Positions 1 to 7,857 of a DNA stretch of 64,000 nucleotides are shown one piece after another. The notes under the pieces are model-generated. The model had not been told where the DNA came from. It ran no database searches and worked only from the letters and a program-made list of their open reading frames with translations. Each line of letters starts with the position of its first letter. Positions within the stretch are counted from its first letter, which is position 1. Source of the DNA: Gemella massiliensis (lineage in GTDB: Bacteria; Bacillota; Bacilli; Staphylococcales; Gemellaceae); NCBI RefSeq assembly GCF_900120125.1, contig NZ_LT635544.1, positions 449,458 to 513,457 of the forward strand, read 5' to 3'. Both the position numbers and the translations under genes were made by a program.

Positions 1-99
1 GGAAAGACCTTTGTAACCGAGATATATTTTGACAAAAAAAGCAAGGATACATTTCAAGATAAGCTGTTAAAGATAGTGCAATCGGAACGGAAAGAATAA
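1..99 (+). CDS. C-terminal end of a TnpW-like transposon protein (partial)
   Basis: An open frame enters at the window edge and ends at a TAA at 97-99, giving 32 residues. The pattern GKTFVTEIYF, a few charged residues, then QDKLLKIV resembles the small TnpW-type proteins encoded on clostridial conjugative transposons. The start lies outside the window. The match is short and from memory of the family, so it is tentative, but it fits the element genes that follow. Confidence 0.35.
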   Translation, partial: GKTFVTEIYFDKKSKDTFQDKLLKIVQSERKE

Positions 100-262
100 A
101 GGAAAAATATAATTTTTGTATCTATCTGTTCTATTTTTTTCTGTATGTACTGATGAATGCTTTAGGGCAAGTAGGAAATCTGGCAGTAGAAAAAATGTTT
201 TAAAAATGCTATAATGTAAGCAAAATTTAGAGAGAAAAATTAGAAGTTGTAGAGGTGAGTTT

Positions 263-751
263 TTGAGAGTATACGAAAATAAAGAAGAACTCAAAACTGA
301 AATAAATAAAGCATTTGATAAATATATTTCAGAATTTGATGAGATTCCGGAAAGTTTAAAAGATAAGAGATTTGATGAAGTTGATAGAACTCCATCCGAA
401 AATCTTGCTTATCAGGTAGGGTGGACAAGCTTAGTTCTTAAATGGGAGGAAGATGAAAGAAATGGACTTGAAGTAAAAACACCATCGAATGAATTCAAAT
501 GGAATCAACTTGGTGAATTATATCAGTGGTTTGCTCATCTATCTTTGCAAGAGTTGAAAGTAAAATTAAAAGTAAATGTTAATTCTATCTGTGTAATGAT
601 TGATTCGTTAAATGAGGAAGAATTATTTAAGCCACATATGAGAAAATGGGCTGATGAAGCGACTAAAACAGCAGTAGGGATAGATAAAAGAGCAATACTA
701 CAAGAGGAGGATAAGGATGAACGCATTAGAACAAATACAACAGATGATTGA
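263..751 (+). CDS. ClbS/DfsB-family four-helix protein with altered C-terminus
   Basis: The protein has 162 residues and starts at TTG behind AGAGGTGAG. Residues 1-80 carry the typical ClbS/DfsB (DUF1706) pattern: an N-terminal YENKEEL helix, EIPESLKD, the EVDRTPSENLAYQVGW block and KWNQLGELYQWF. Relatives of this family include ClbS, the colibactin self-resistance protein; the substrate of this one is unknown. From about residue 135 the expected conserved C-terminal stretch is absent and an unrelated acidic tail overlaps the next small frame, so the 3' end looks recombined. A short internal deletion after YQWF is also likely. The protein may not be functional. Confidence 0.6.
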   Translation: MRVYENKEELKTEINKAFDKYISEFDEIPESLKDKRFDEVDRTPSENLAYQVGWTSLVLKWEEDERNGLEVKTPSNEFKWNQLGELYQWFAHLSLQELKVKLKVNVNSICVMIDSLNEEELFKPHMRKWADEATKTAVGIDKRAILQEEDKDERIRTNTTDD

Positions 752-839
752 AGAGGGAACGTTAGAAGAATTTCATAAGAATTATTATTTGGATGCGATT
801 CCTAAAATGAAAGAAAAAGAAACAGAAAGCTCTTCTTGA
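717..839 (+). CDS. Short ORF, probable 5' part of a frameshifted gene
   Basis: A 40-residue frame starts at ATG 717 behind a strong GAGGAGG at 704-710 (spacing 6) and overlaps the end of the preceding gene. It begins MNALEQIQQMIEEGTLEEF. It ends just before the acidic protein at 844 in another frame. An A-rich stretch at 805-828 offers a slippage or indel point that would join both into one polypeptide of about 180 residues. I do not recognise the family. Confidence 0.4.
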   Translation: MNALEQIQQMIEEGTLEEFHKNYYLDAIPKMKEKETESSS

Positions 840-843
840 ACTG

Positions 844-1269
844 ATGCTGAAGATGGAAGAGGCAGGATTCAAAAATAGTATTGCCGCGGCATACAGTGAA
901 ATTGAAGAGGATATTCCACAGTTTGCCAGAATGACTGTATTGAAGGAATTGCATAAAATTGTTAGAAATCCGGAAGATAACTTATCTTATGCAGATGACT
1001 TGGCGGAAGATGACGATTGGGATAATTTGTTGGAGAAATTCAGAGAGACCTTTTCAGAAACAGAAGCGGAAAAGTTTTTGCGTATTTACACAAAAGGTGT
1101 GATGGCAAGCATTTATGATTTCTTTGAAGAGGGGAATCCGCGTGCAGAAGAAGATAGCTTGAGCTGGGCACTTCTTGAAACGAGGGAAGACGGAAGCTGT
1201 AGCGAAAGAGTAATTGACGGTTTTTGGGAAGATGATTTTGTAGACGAAGAGTTTGATTGGGAGAAATAA
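844..1269 (+). CDS. Hypothetical acidic protein
   Basis: The protein has 141 residues, is rich in Asp and Glu, has no membrane segment and no recognised motif. The ATG at 844 has no good ribosome binding site of its own. The well-initiated frame at 717-839 directly upstream, plus a run of A-rich codons between them, suggests that this is the main part of one gene split by a single-base frameshift. The C-terminus is very acidic (DDFVDEEFDWEK). Function unknown. A bacteriophage- or toxin-immunity-like role cannot be excluded or supported. Confidence 0.5.
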   Translation: MLKMEEAGFKNSIAAAYSEIEEDIPQFARMTVLKELHKIVRNPEDNLSYADDLAEDDDWDNLLEKFRETFSETEAEKFLRIYTKGVMASIYDFFEEGNPRAEEDSLSWALLETREDGSCSERVIDGFWEDDFVDEEFDWEK

Positions 1270-1270
1270 T

Positions 1271-1516
1271 ATGAATTTTGAAGAATTATCTTTAAACTAT
1301 AAAGAAAAAATATTACAGCTTGTAGTATGCACTATTACTTGGGTTAGTTTGTCTTATTAGCTCGTAAGTATTGCACATTATATTGATGAAAGTGGAGAAA
1401 AAATAAAAAATGTAATGGGAAGTTATGGGTTAGGTTTGCTGTGGATTAGCATAATATCATTCTCTATATATTTATTTTATTTATATATTGATTATTTTTT
1501 TAAAAAAAGTAATTAA
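1271..1516 (+). pseudogene. Small membrane protein gene interrupted by an in-frame TAG
   Basis: From ATG 1271 the frame reads 29 residues to a TAG at 1358-1360. It then continues open for another 51 codons to a TAA at 1514-1516. The downstream half encodes a clear hydrophobic segment (GLLWISIISFSIYLFYLYI) followed by lysines. The whole would be an 81-residue one- or two-TM protein directly behind the acidic gene. I do not recognise the family. One base change would restore it. Confidence 0.45.
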
Positions 1517-1584
1517 CATAAGTGCAAGGGCAACAATCATATTTAAAAAACCACATATGTTGATATATTAACAAGAATACGATG

Positions 1585-1619
1585 AAAACAGTAAATCAAA
1601 AAAGGTTTACTGTTTTTTT
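1585..1619 (+). terminator. Rho-independent terminator-like hairpin, copy 1
   Basis: The 11-bp arms 1585-1595 and 1606-1616 (core AACAGTAAA/TTTACTGTT) run into a T tract. It lies 34 bp before the DUF3847 start codon. Near-identical hairpins occur at 4476-4508 and 11789-11820. Confidence 0.7.
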
Positions 1620-1652
1620 ATTGCTCAAAATTAAGAAGAAAGGACAAGGAAG

Positions 1653-1973
1653 ATGAAAAACATAGAGGAAAAAATTTTAATGGCAGATGAAGAAATCAAG
1701 CAGTTACAAAATAAAAGAAAAAAGCTCATCAGTCAGCAAAAACAGGAAGAACGAAAAAAGAGAGATAGACGGCTTTATGAAAAAGGAGCAGTCTTTGAAA
1801 GTATCTTTTCCGCAAGCAAAGACTTCACCAAAGACGAATTTTATCAACTAATTACATTCCCGAATATAAAAGAAACAGTCAATCAAAAAATACTAAAAGT
1901 CATAGCTAAGCGAGAGGAAAGAGAAAATCAAAATACAGAAATGCAAGAGGAAGAAACAGACATAGAGGAATAA
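1653..1973 (+). CDS. DUF3847-like protein of the mobilization module
   Basis: A 106-residue, highly charged, coiled-coil protein: MKNIEEKILMADEEIKQLQNK, then KRDRRLYEKGAVFESI and a short helical C-terminal part. Proteins of this shape (DUF3847) sit just upstream of MobA/MobL relaxases in clostridial conjugative and mobilizable transposons, as here. They are thought to be relaxosome accessories, which is inference from position. The ATG at 1653 follows AAGAAAGGA. The stop at 1973 is next to the proposed oriT, so the protein could act at that site. Confidence 0.65.
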   Translation: MKNIEEKILMADEEIKQLQNKRKKLISQQKQEERKKRDRRLYEKGAVFESIFSASKDFTKDEFYQLITFPNIKETVNQKILKVIAKREERENQNTEMQEEETDIEE

Positions 1974-1974
1974 T

Positions 1975-2066
1975 CCCTTGTTTACAAGGGCGCACTTATA
2001 CACCCTAAAGGGTGTGTGCGTTCTCCGAAGGCTCTTGCAGAGAGCATATCAGCTAAAGCTGATACA
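1975..2066 (-). other. oriT: Probable origin of transfer (oriT) of MOB-Q type
   Basis: Read on the minus strand, the segment gives a hairpin (ACACCC, TTTA, GGGTGT; 2015-2000) followed directly by ATAAGTGCGCCCT (1999-1987). TAAGTGCGCCCT is the nic-region motif known from RSF1010- and pIP501-type origins, and the order hairpin then nic matches those origins. Flanking inverted repeats lie at 1975-1990 and 2049-2066 (TATCAGCT/AGCTGATA). The relaxase gene begins 146 bp downstream. Nicking itself is not shown. Confidence 0.75.
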
Positions 2067-2211
2067 AGGGAGCTACACTCCCCTACGGAAATAAATTTCC
2101 TACCCCTTGTAAACTTCCCAAAAGAAATTGGATAAAAGCTATCCGATTTTTTTAGGAAGTCTTATCCATCGCCACCATACCCATATCAAAAACGAAAGGA
2201 GGTCTTATCTT

Positions 2212-3672
2212 ATGGCGATATATCATCTAAGTATAAAGATTATCTCAAGAGGTAAAGGCAAAAGTGCAGCAGCAGCTTCCGCCTATCGAAGTGGCGAAAA
2301 GATAAAAAACGAGTATGACGGAGTAGTCCACGACTTTACAAGAAAAGGCGGAATAGCCCATACAGAAATCTTATTACCTCAAAATACACCACAGGAATTT
2401 TCAGATAGAGGAACATTATGGAACAGTGTCGAGAAAATAGAAAAAAGTAAAAACTCACAGCTTGCAAGAGAAATAGAAATTTCCTTACCTAAAGAATTAG
2501 ACAGAGAAAAACAGATTGAGCTTGTAAGAGAATTTGTAAAAGAAAATTTTGTGAAAGTTGGTATGTGTGCCGATATTGCCATACATGATAAAAATGACGG
2601 AAATCCACACGCACATATCCTATTAACTATGCGACCGTTAAATGAAGATAAAACATGGCGAGCAAAATCAAAAAAGGAATATATCCTTGATAAAAACGGA
2701 GAAAAAGTAAAACTCAAAAACGGTAATTACAAAACAAGAAAAATAGATACAGTGGATTGGAACGAACAAGAAAAAGCAGAGCAATGGCGAAAAGCATGGG
2801 CAGATATTACAAACAAATATCTTGAAGAAAATAGCATACAAGAAAAAGTTGACTATCGTTCTTATCAAAGACAGGGAATAGAGCAGATACCGACTATTCA
2901 TTTAGGCGTATCAGCTACCCAAATGGAAAAGAAAGGTATAGCCACTGATAGAGGAAATATCAACCGAGAAATCAAACATCAAAATATGATTTTAAGAGAA
3001 ATATCAAGACGAATCAAAGCCTTATTAAATTGGATAAGGGGAATAGGCAAAGAAGAAAAAGCAGAAAACGAGAATACAAAGTCCACCCTCCCACCCAAAG
3101 AAAATTTGCAATCAATCTTTGAAAATCTTATCCGTAAAAATGCAGATAACAATAATGCAGACTTAGAGAAATATATTGAAAGTTATCAGCTACTCAAAGA
3201 GAAAAATATCACTTCATTATCTGAACTGAAAGAAAACATAGTTACTTTAAGAGATAAGAATTACAAGACCACAAGAGCTATCAAAGATACCGAAAAGAAA
3301 ATAAATGATAGAGTACAGCTTATAGACCAAGCCGAGAAATATCTCAAGCATAAAGACACCTACAAAGCCTATATCAAACTAAAGAAAAACAAACAAGATA
3401 CTTTCTACAATGAACATACCGCAGAGATTATTTTATTTGAAAGTGCCAAGAAATATTTGAAAGAACATTTAGGAGAAAGCAAGACCTTAGCTATCAGCAA
3501 ATGGAAATTAGAGGTTGATACTTTGAAGAAAGAGAAAAATAGCCTATACAATCAAATATTAAAGATAAGAGAAGAAGTAAAACAGGCGGAAACAGTTAAG
3601 ACTTGTATTGAGCAGTTACTACAAGAAAACAGAGGACTAACGCAGGTCAAGAGACAAGAGTTAGGCATATAA
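2212..3672 (+). CDS. mobA: MobA/MobL family relaxase (MOB-Q)
   Basis: A 486-residue DNA relaxase that would nick oriT and pilot the single strand during transfer. The N-terminus MAIYHLSIKIISRGKGKSA is the canonical MobA/MobL start. The catalytic region shows the metal-binding HAHILLTMR histidines around residue 145, preceded by ADIAIHDKNDGNPH. The C-terminal half (from about 280) is Lys/Glu-rich coiled coil. I chose ATG 2212 because AAAGGAGG lies 9 bp before it; a longer frame to 2128 has no binding site and no homology. The gene looks intact. A decayed second copy lies at 16204-16930. Confidence 0.9.
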   Translation: MAIYHLSIKIISRGKGKSAAAASAYRSGEKIKNEYDGVVHDFTRKGGIAHTEILLPQNTPQEFSDRGTLWNSVEKIEKSKNSQLAREIEISLPKELDREKQIELVREFVKENFVKVGMCADIAIHDKNDGNPHAHILLTMRPLNEDKTWRAKSKKEYILDKNGEKVKLKNGNYKTRKIDTVDWNEQEKAEQWRKAWADITNKYLEENSIQEKVDYRSYQRQGIEQIPTIHLGVSATQMEKKGIATDRGNINREIKHQNMILREISRRIKALLNWIRGIGKEEKAENENTKSTLPPKENLQSIFENLIRKNADNNNADLEKYIESYQLLKEKNITSLSELKENIVTLRDKNYKTTRAIKDTEKKINDRVQLIDQAEKYLKHKDTYKAYIKLKKNKQDTFYNEHTAEIILFESAKKYLKEHLGESKTLAISKWKLEVDTLKKEKNSLYNQILKIREEVKQAETVKTCIEQLLQENRGLTQVKRQELGI

Positions 3673-3727
3673 AATTTAGTTGAAATATGATATAATATTA
3701 AATTATTACGGAAAAGGATGATGAATT

Positions 3728-4252
3728 ATGGAATTAAATTTTTTACAAGATGAACCAAAGTTTATTTTGACATATCCGCATAAGTCTAAGCTTAATGTGA
3801 TATATCCTGTATTTATGATATCTTCAGGTGTTATTGTTGTATTGATATTGAATCGTCTTTTAAGTTGTGGAACTGATTTTGCAGATAAGTGTGTGATTCT
3901 AATGGTACTGATTTATGCTCCGATTCTTATATTTTCTCTGGGATATTATTTATTTATGAATGCAACCAAATTAGAAGTTTATGAAAACAATGTTGTTAAA
4001 TATTATACTTATGGACGCAGAGGGCATAGTGTATTGCTTTTTAAGTTTAACATCGAAGATATAGAACAAATAAAAATTAAAAAGAGTCCGTTTAATTGTT
4101 TGAAGTTGACTCTTGAAATTAAGAATCCTATTTATTGTGTTTTTCATGAAAAGAAACTAAATAAGCTAAGGAAAGTAAGTGTCATCACAGATAGAAAAAA
4201 TTTGAAAATTTTCATGCAACAGATGGAACAATTCCGATATCCTAATTTTTGA
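3728..4252 (+). CDS. Hypothetical two-TM protein with PH-like C-terminus
   Basis: The protein has 174 residues. Two hydrophobic segments (about 25-45 and 58-78) are followed by a soluble basic region with alternating beta-strand character, LEVYENNVVKYYTYGRRG onwards, resembling bacterial PH-like membrane proteins. No catalytic motif is visible. ATG 3728 is preceded by AAAAGGATG and a TATAAT at about 3691, so it probably has its own promoter. It is cargo between the relaxase and the first IS; its function is unknown. Confidence 0.6.
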   Translation: MELNFLQDEPKFILTYPHKSKLNVIYPVFMISSGVIVVLILNRLLSCGTDFADKCVILMVLIYAPILIFSLGYYLFMNATKLEVYENNVVKYYTYGRRGHSVLLFKFNIEDIEQIKIKKSPFNCLKLTLEIKNPIYCVFHEKKLNKLRKVSVITDRKNLKIFMQQMEQFRYPNF

Positions 4253-4286
4253 ATGATAGTATTTTAAAAAATTTATAGAAGAGGGA

Positions 4287-4430
4287 ATGGCATTGCAACG
4301 GGACAAGATATGGCATGTATATAGAAAAAAACAAGGAAAGACGATTACTTTGTTTTTCGGGAAAACCAAAAAGAATGATATAATAGTTGATAAGTCTAAA
4401 AAAGAAATAAAAAAATTGCGAAGAATATAG
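4287..4430 (+). CDS. Small basic hypothetical protein
   Basis: A 47-residue frame, MALQRDKIWHVYRKKQGK onward, ends in a lysine-rich tail. AGAAGAGGGA ends just before the ATG. A terminator hairpin 46 bp after the stop closes the unit. There is no family match. It could be a real small protein or the remnant of a larger one. Confidence 0.35.
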   Translation: MALQRDKIWHVYRKKQGKTITLFFGKTKKNDIIVDKSKKEIKKLRRI

Positions 4431-4475
4431 ATCAAAACAAATCCCAGTTTGTCGAATTGAATAGAACAATTTTAG

Positions 4476-4508
4476 AAACAGTAAATCAAAATGGTTTACT
4501 GTTTTTTG
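4476..4508 (+). terminator. Rho-independent terminator, copy 2
   Basis: Arms AAACAGTAAA (4476-4485) and TTTACTGTTT (4495-4504), then T-rich sequence. Same hairpin family as 1585-1619 and 11789-11820. Confidence 0.75.
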
Positions 4509-4525
4509 TTACTCAATTTTCAAAA

Positions 4526-4550
4526 TATAAGCGTCAATAAATCAAAAAAG
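4526..4550. repeat. Left 25-bp target-site duplication of IS1202-like copy 1
   Basis: Identical to 5884-5908 immediately after the right end of the IS. The repeat starts TATAAGCGTCAATAAATC. Confidence 0.85.
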
Positions 4551-4681
4551 TGTACATTTGTAAATGATGTGAGACAAAAAAGTAAAAAATAAATACTGGA
4601 TATAATAGAATTACATAGAAGCTAGCTTCTATGTAAACCGTATGAAGCCCCCGACGTAAATTACATTATTTTATTAGATTT

Positions 4682-4812
4682 GCCAGCTTTAATTCCTTAG
4701 AGAACATTTCGGATTTCTAAAACTTATTTGTCAAGGATTTGAAAAAGGCGTAGCCCTTGTCCTTGACAAATAAGTTGTGAAATCTATTATCTAACAAGGA
4801 ATTAAAGCCGGC
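4682..4812 (-). other. Nested long hairpin at the transposase 3' end
   Basis: Two nested arm pairs: 4682-4698 with 4796-4812 (core GCTTTAATTCCTT/AAGGAATTAAAGC), and 4712-4737 with 4760-4784 (core ACTTATTTGTCAAGGA). About 40 bp of pairing in 131 nt overlaps the transposase stop codon. It may be a terminator or a regulatory RNA of the IS. A 22-bp palindrome (core AGAAGCTAGCTTCT) lies just to its left at about 4614-4635. Confidence 0.7.
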
Positions 4813-5785
4813 ATATTTTTATAGACTCTTTCCGTAACTCTTTTCTTTTTTCAACAGGAGAAAGCCAATTTAAAGTCTGCATAGGAAGACGGTTAGAGCG
4901 ATATAGATACTTTTTCATCTGAGATATAAGATCATCATACGAAAAGAAAGATAAATGCCTGTAAAAACGTTCATTATCATTTCTATGACTACGTTCAACC
5001 TTACCGTTATGTCTAGGAGTTCTAGGTCTAATAAGTTGATGTTTAATGCCAAGATTATTACACAATACATCAAAAGGGTGTATTCGTTTAGTATCTTTAA
5101 AATGCGTAAATTCAAAACCATTATCAGTTTGAATTATCTTGGGTTTATACCCAAAATAATCAATAGCCATTTTAACAAATTGAACAGTAGAGTATGATGA
5201 TTGTTCTTTAAAAGGGAAAATAAATCTTTCCCTAGTAGCTTCATCAATGATAGTATATTGATAAAATTTATCAGGAATTTCTCCTACATAACAACGTTTA
5301 GGAACATATTTCACATCAAGTTGCCATTTTTTACCAATTTCAGTAGGTGTATTATAGGGTTTAGGTTTATAAGGAATTACTTTTTTCTTAGTATCTTTAT
5401 AAAAACCTAATTTTCTAAGCACTCTAAATAAAGAACAAGGATGTCTTTTATAACCTTTGTTGAATTTAAGTTTAGCATATAATTCAATCATAGAAATATT
5501 AGGATTACGTTTAATAAGATTTTTAATCCAAGACAATTCTTCAACTGTATGGGCGTTAGGGTGAATGGAATGAGGTCTATGAGACTTATCTATAAGAGAC
5601 TCTTTAGTACCGTCATATTTTTTATTCCAACTCAAAAGAGAGGCTTTTGATATTTTATAGCGCCTACAAATAAAGCGGATAGAGTTACCATTTCTATAAG
5701 TTTTAACTGTAGCTATTCTTGTTTGTAAAGTATGAGGTATATATCGTTGTGTTTTTTCTATATTTTCTGTTATAATAGTTTTCAT
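4802..5785 (-). CDS. IS1202/IS481-like DDE transposase, copy 1
   Basis: A 327-residue transposase. The N-terminal helix-turn-helix region spans about 15-65 (KTYRNGNSIRFICRRYKIS) with a second one at 85-125. The DDE catalytic core reads WQLDVKYVP (first Asp, about 170), IIQTDNGFEF (second Asp, about 235) and HNGKVERSHR (Glu, about 275). The start MKTIITEN matches copy 2; a longer in-frame start at 5824 exists only in this copy, where the upstream bases differ. The gene looks intact, so the element may still be active. Confidence 0.9.
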   Translation of the reverse strand: MKTIITENIEKTQRYIPHTLQTRIATVKTYRNGNSIRFICRRYKISKASLLSWNKKYDGTKESLIDKSHRPHSIHPNAHTVEELSWIKNLIKRNPNISMIELYAKLKFNKGYKRHPCSLFRVLRKLGFYKDTKKKVIPYKPKPYNTPTEIGKKWQLDVKYVPKRCYVGEIPDKFYQYTIIDEATRERFIFPFKEQSSYSTVQFVKMAIDYFGYKPKIIQTDNGFEFTHFKDTKRIHPFDVLCNNLGIKHQLIRPRTPRHNGKVERSHRNDNERFYRHLSFFSYDDLISQMKKYLYRSNRLPMQTLNWLSPVEKRKELRKESIKICRL

Positions 5786-5883
5786 AAGAGTAAATTCCTT
5801 TTTTTGATTTGTAGGTAACTTCATTATACAGGATTTACTCTTCTTTTTTTTATTATATGTCTCACATCTATTGTAACACTACA

Positions 5884-5908
5884 TATAAGCGTCAATAAAT
5901 CAAAAAAG
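5884..5908. repeat. Right 25-bp target-site duplication of IS1202-like copy 1
   Basis: Exact direct repeat of 4526-4550. Confidence 0.85.
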
Positions 5909-5957
5909 ATACTTGACAAAACGCTCTCTGGGGAACTAAAAAGATATAGAGCCATAT

Positions 5958-7316
5958 ATGGATGAAAAGTTTCAAAATAATATTTTGCTTACTCAAACTG
6001 AGCGATTAATAATGAATGGTAGACCATCTAATCCAAAGTATGCGAGAAATAAAAATGTGCTTGTTATCGGTGGTTCAGGAAGTGGAAAAACCCGATTTTA
6101 TGTAAAACCTAACTTAATGCAGATGCACAGTAGCTACTGTGTAACTGATCCCAAAGGAACAATAGTCCTTGAGTGTGGCAAGATGCTTGAGGATAATGGC
6201 TATGAGATTAAAATCTTAAATACCATTAACTTCAAAAAGTCCATGAAATACAATCCCTTTGCCTATATCCGTTCTGAGAAAGACATTCTGAAATTGGTGC
6301 AGACAATCATAGCAAATACGAAAGGAGAGGGCGAAAAAGTAGGTGAAGATTTTTGGGTCAAAGCTGAAAAGCACTACTATACAGCCCCTATCGGCTACAT
6401 CTTCTATGAAGCTCCAAGAGAAGAAAAGAACTTTGCAACACTTCTTGATATGATAGACGCTTCAGAAGTTAGAGAAGATGATGAAACCTATATGAATCCG
6501 ATAGACAGACTCTTTGAAGCACTGGAAAAGAAAGAGTCTACACACTTTGCAGTGAAGCAATATAAAAAGTATAAATTGGCTGCCGGAAAAACGGCAAAAT
6601 CTATTCTTATCTCTTGTGGTGCAAGGCTTGCTCCATTTGATATTAGGGAACTTAGGGATTTGATGAGTGAAGATGAACTTGAGCTTGATACACTCGGAGA
6701 TAGAAAAACGGCACTCTTTGTTATTATCTCTGATACAGATGATACCTTTAACTTTGTAGTATCCATTATGTACTCACAACTTTTTAATCTCTTATGTGAT
6801 AAGGCAGATGATGTATATGGCGGACGATTACCTGTCCATGTGAGATGCTTGCTTGATGAATTTGCAAACATTGGTTTAATACCTAAGTTTGAGAAGTTAA
6901 TTGCAACAATCCGTTCCAGAGAAATATCAGCAAGTATCATACTTCAAGCACAATCTCAGCTAAAGGCAATCTACAAGGATAACGCTGATACAATCGTAGG
7001 TAACTGTGATAGTACCTTGTTTCTTGGTGGCAAGGAGAAAACTACGCTAAAAGAATTGTCTGAAACACTGGGAAAAGAAACGATAGACCTTTACAACACC
7101 TCTGAAACAAGGTCAAATCAAAAGAGCTTTGGTTTAAATTATCAAAAGACAGGTAAGGAGCTGATGAGCCAAGATGAAATTACGGTGATGGATGGCGGTA
7201 AATGTATTTTTCAGCTTAGAGGTGTCAGACCTTTTCTTTCAGATAAGTACGATATTACAAAGCATAAGAACTATAAGCTCCTTGAGGATTATGACAAGAA
7301 GAATTTTTTGACATAG
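5958..7316 (+). CDS. virD4: VirD4/TraG-type coupling protein, N-terminally truncated
   Basis: A conjugative coupling ATPase fragment of 452 residues. Walker A GGSGSGKTRF is at about 38-47, VTDPKGTI follows at about 63, and the conserved CLLDEFANIG Walker B region is at about 300. The C-terminal block with GGKEKTTLKELSETLGKET and QLRGVRPFLSDKYD is typical of clostridial elements. Full-length relatives are about 600 residues; the membrane-anchor domain is missing. Upstream codons at 5921-5957 still read WGT, K, KDIEP if one A is restored at about 5937, so the 5' end was lost to a frameshift and rearrangement close to the IS. It is probably unable to work in a membrane channel. Confidence 0.85.
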   Translation: MDEKFQNNILLTQTERLIMNGRPSNPKYARNKNVLVIGGSGSGKTRFYVKPNLMQMHSSYCVTDPKGTIVLECGKMLEDNGYEIKILNTINFKKSMKYNPFAYIRSEKDILKLVQTIIANTKGEGEKVGEDFWVKAEKHYYTAPIGYIFYEAPREEKNFATLLDMIDASEVREDDETYMNPIDRLFEALEKKESTHFAVKQYKKYKLAAGKTAKSILISCGARLAPFDIRELRDLMSEDELELDTLGDRKTALFVIISDTDDTFNFVVSIMYSQLFNLLCDKADDVYGGRLPVHVRCLLDEFANIGLIPKFEKLIATIRSREISASIILQAQSQLKAIYKDNADTIVGNCDSTLFLGGKEKTTLKELSETLGKETIDLYNTSETRSNQKSFGLNYQKTGKELMSQDEITVMDGGKCIFQLRGVRPFLSDKYDITKHKNYKLLEDYDKKNFLT

Positions 7317-7481
7317 AAAGCTATATGAAGCGAAAAGGAAAAGCAAAATTAAATAGAGAAACGGTTATTACAAGAATGCAGTAAGTCTTAAAAAGATTTG
7401 CTGTTTTTTATTCAAAATCAGGAGGCAAGATGATAAGGATCAGAAATCCCACTTAAACGAAAACTAAATAGTAAGAGTATC

Positions 7482-7516
7482 AGCGATTGGAAAAGAAATA
7501 CTCCAGTCGCTTTTTT
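7482..7516 (+). terminator. Terminator hairpin in front of the SSB gene
   Basis: Arms AGCGATTGGA (7482-7491) and TCCAGTCGCT (7502-7511) with a T run, 27 bp before the SSB start. A counterpart lies at about 21354-21388 in front of the second, decayed SSB copy. Confidence 0.6.
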
Positions 7517-7542
7517 ATTGAATTGAAAAGGAAAAATTTTTA

Positions 7543-7854
7543 ATGAAGCAGGAAATGATTAACATCAACGCCAACTTAGTGGCGGAACCAACTTTTTCAA
7601 GTTTTGACAAAGATAGAGAAACAGTAGAAGTTGTAAACTTCACGCTTGTAAAAAAGTACGGTAAAGGCAAGGAGTATATTAACTGTACAGCCTATGGAGA
7701 AAAAGCAGAGAAGGCAAAGGACTTTGAAAAAGGTGATTTAATCCACATCTTTGGTTACTTTAAGAAGCGTGAAAAAGAGGGAAAGACTTACAAAAACTTT
7801 GTAGTGAAGTCATATAACAAGATTGAAAAGAAAGAAGAAAACGAGGAGGAATAA
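7543..7854 (+). CDS. ssb: Single-stranded DNA-binding protein of the element
   Basis: A 103-residue OB-fold protein. It opens with ININANLVAEPTF, continues VVNFTLVKKYGKGKEYINCTAYG and GDLIHIFGYFKKRE, and ends in an acidic KKEENEEE tail as in SSBs. It is shorter than chromosomal SSB and typical of the conserved SSB-Maff2 gene pair in clostridial conjugative elements. It would coat transferred DNA. The stop is 3 bp from the Maff2 start. A degenerate copy lies at 21402-21715. Confidence 0.8.
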   Translation: MKQEMININANLVAEPTFSSFDKDRETVEVVNFTLVKKYGKGKEYINCTAYGEKAEKAKDFEKGDLIHIFGYFKKREKEGKTYKNFVVKSYNKIEKKEENEEE

Positions 7855-7857
7855 CTT

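Larger units (their letters stand above)
4551..5883 (-). mobile_element. IS1202/IS481-like insertion sequence, copy 1 (1333 bp)
   Basis: The ends are imperfect inverted repeats: left TGTACATTTGTAAATGATGT and the complement of the right end TGTAGTGTTACAATAGATGT, both continuing GAGACA. A 25-bp direct repeat flanks the element. The single transposase gene is on the minus strand. Target duplications of 24-29 bp are characteristic of the IS1202 group, which is related to IS481/IS3 by its DDE domain. About 250 bp between the left end and the transposase stop is non-coding but strongly structured. Copy 2 is at 41966-44880. Confidence 0.85.

Noticed and set aside
2128-2211. A longer N-terminus for the relaxase beginning at 2128.
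   Set aside because: No ribosome site, the extra 28 residues do not match the family, and AAAGGAGG points to 2212.
6488-6940. A 150-codon antisense frame opposite virD4, and similar long frames opposite carB, the ECF ATPase and pyrC.
   Set aside because: The plus-strand proteins have clear family motifs through these regions; the antisense frames lack ribosome sites and known domains.
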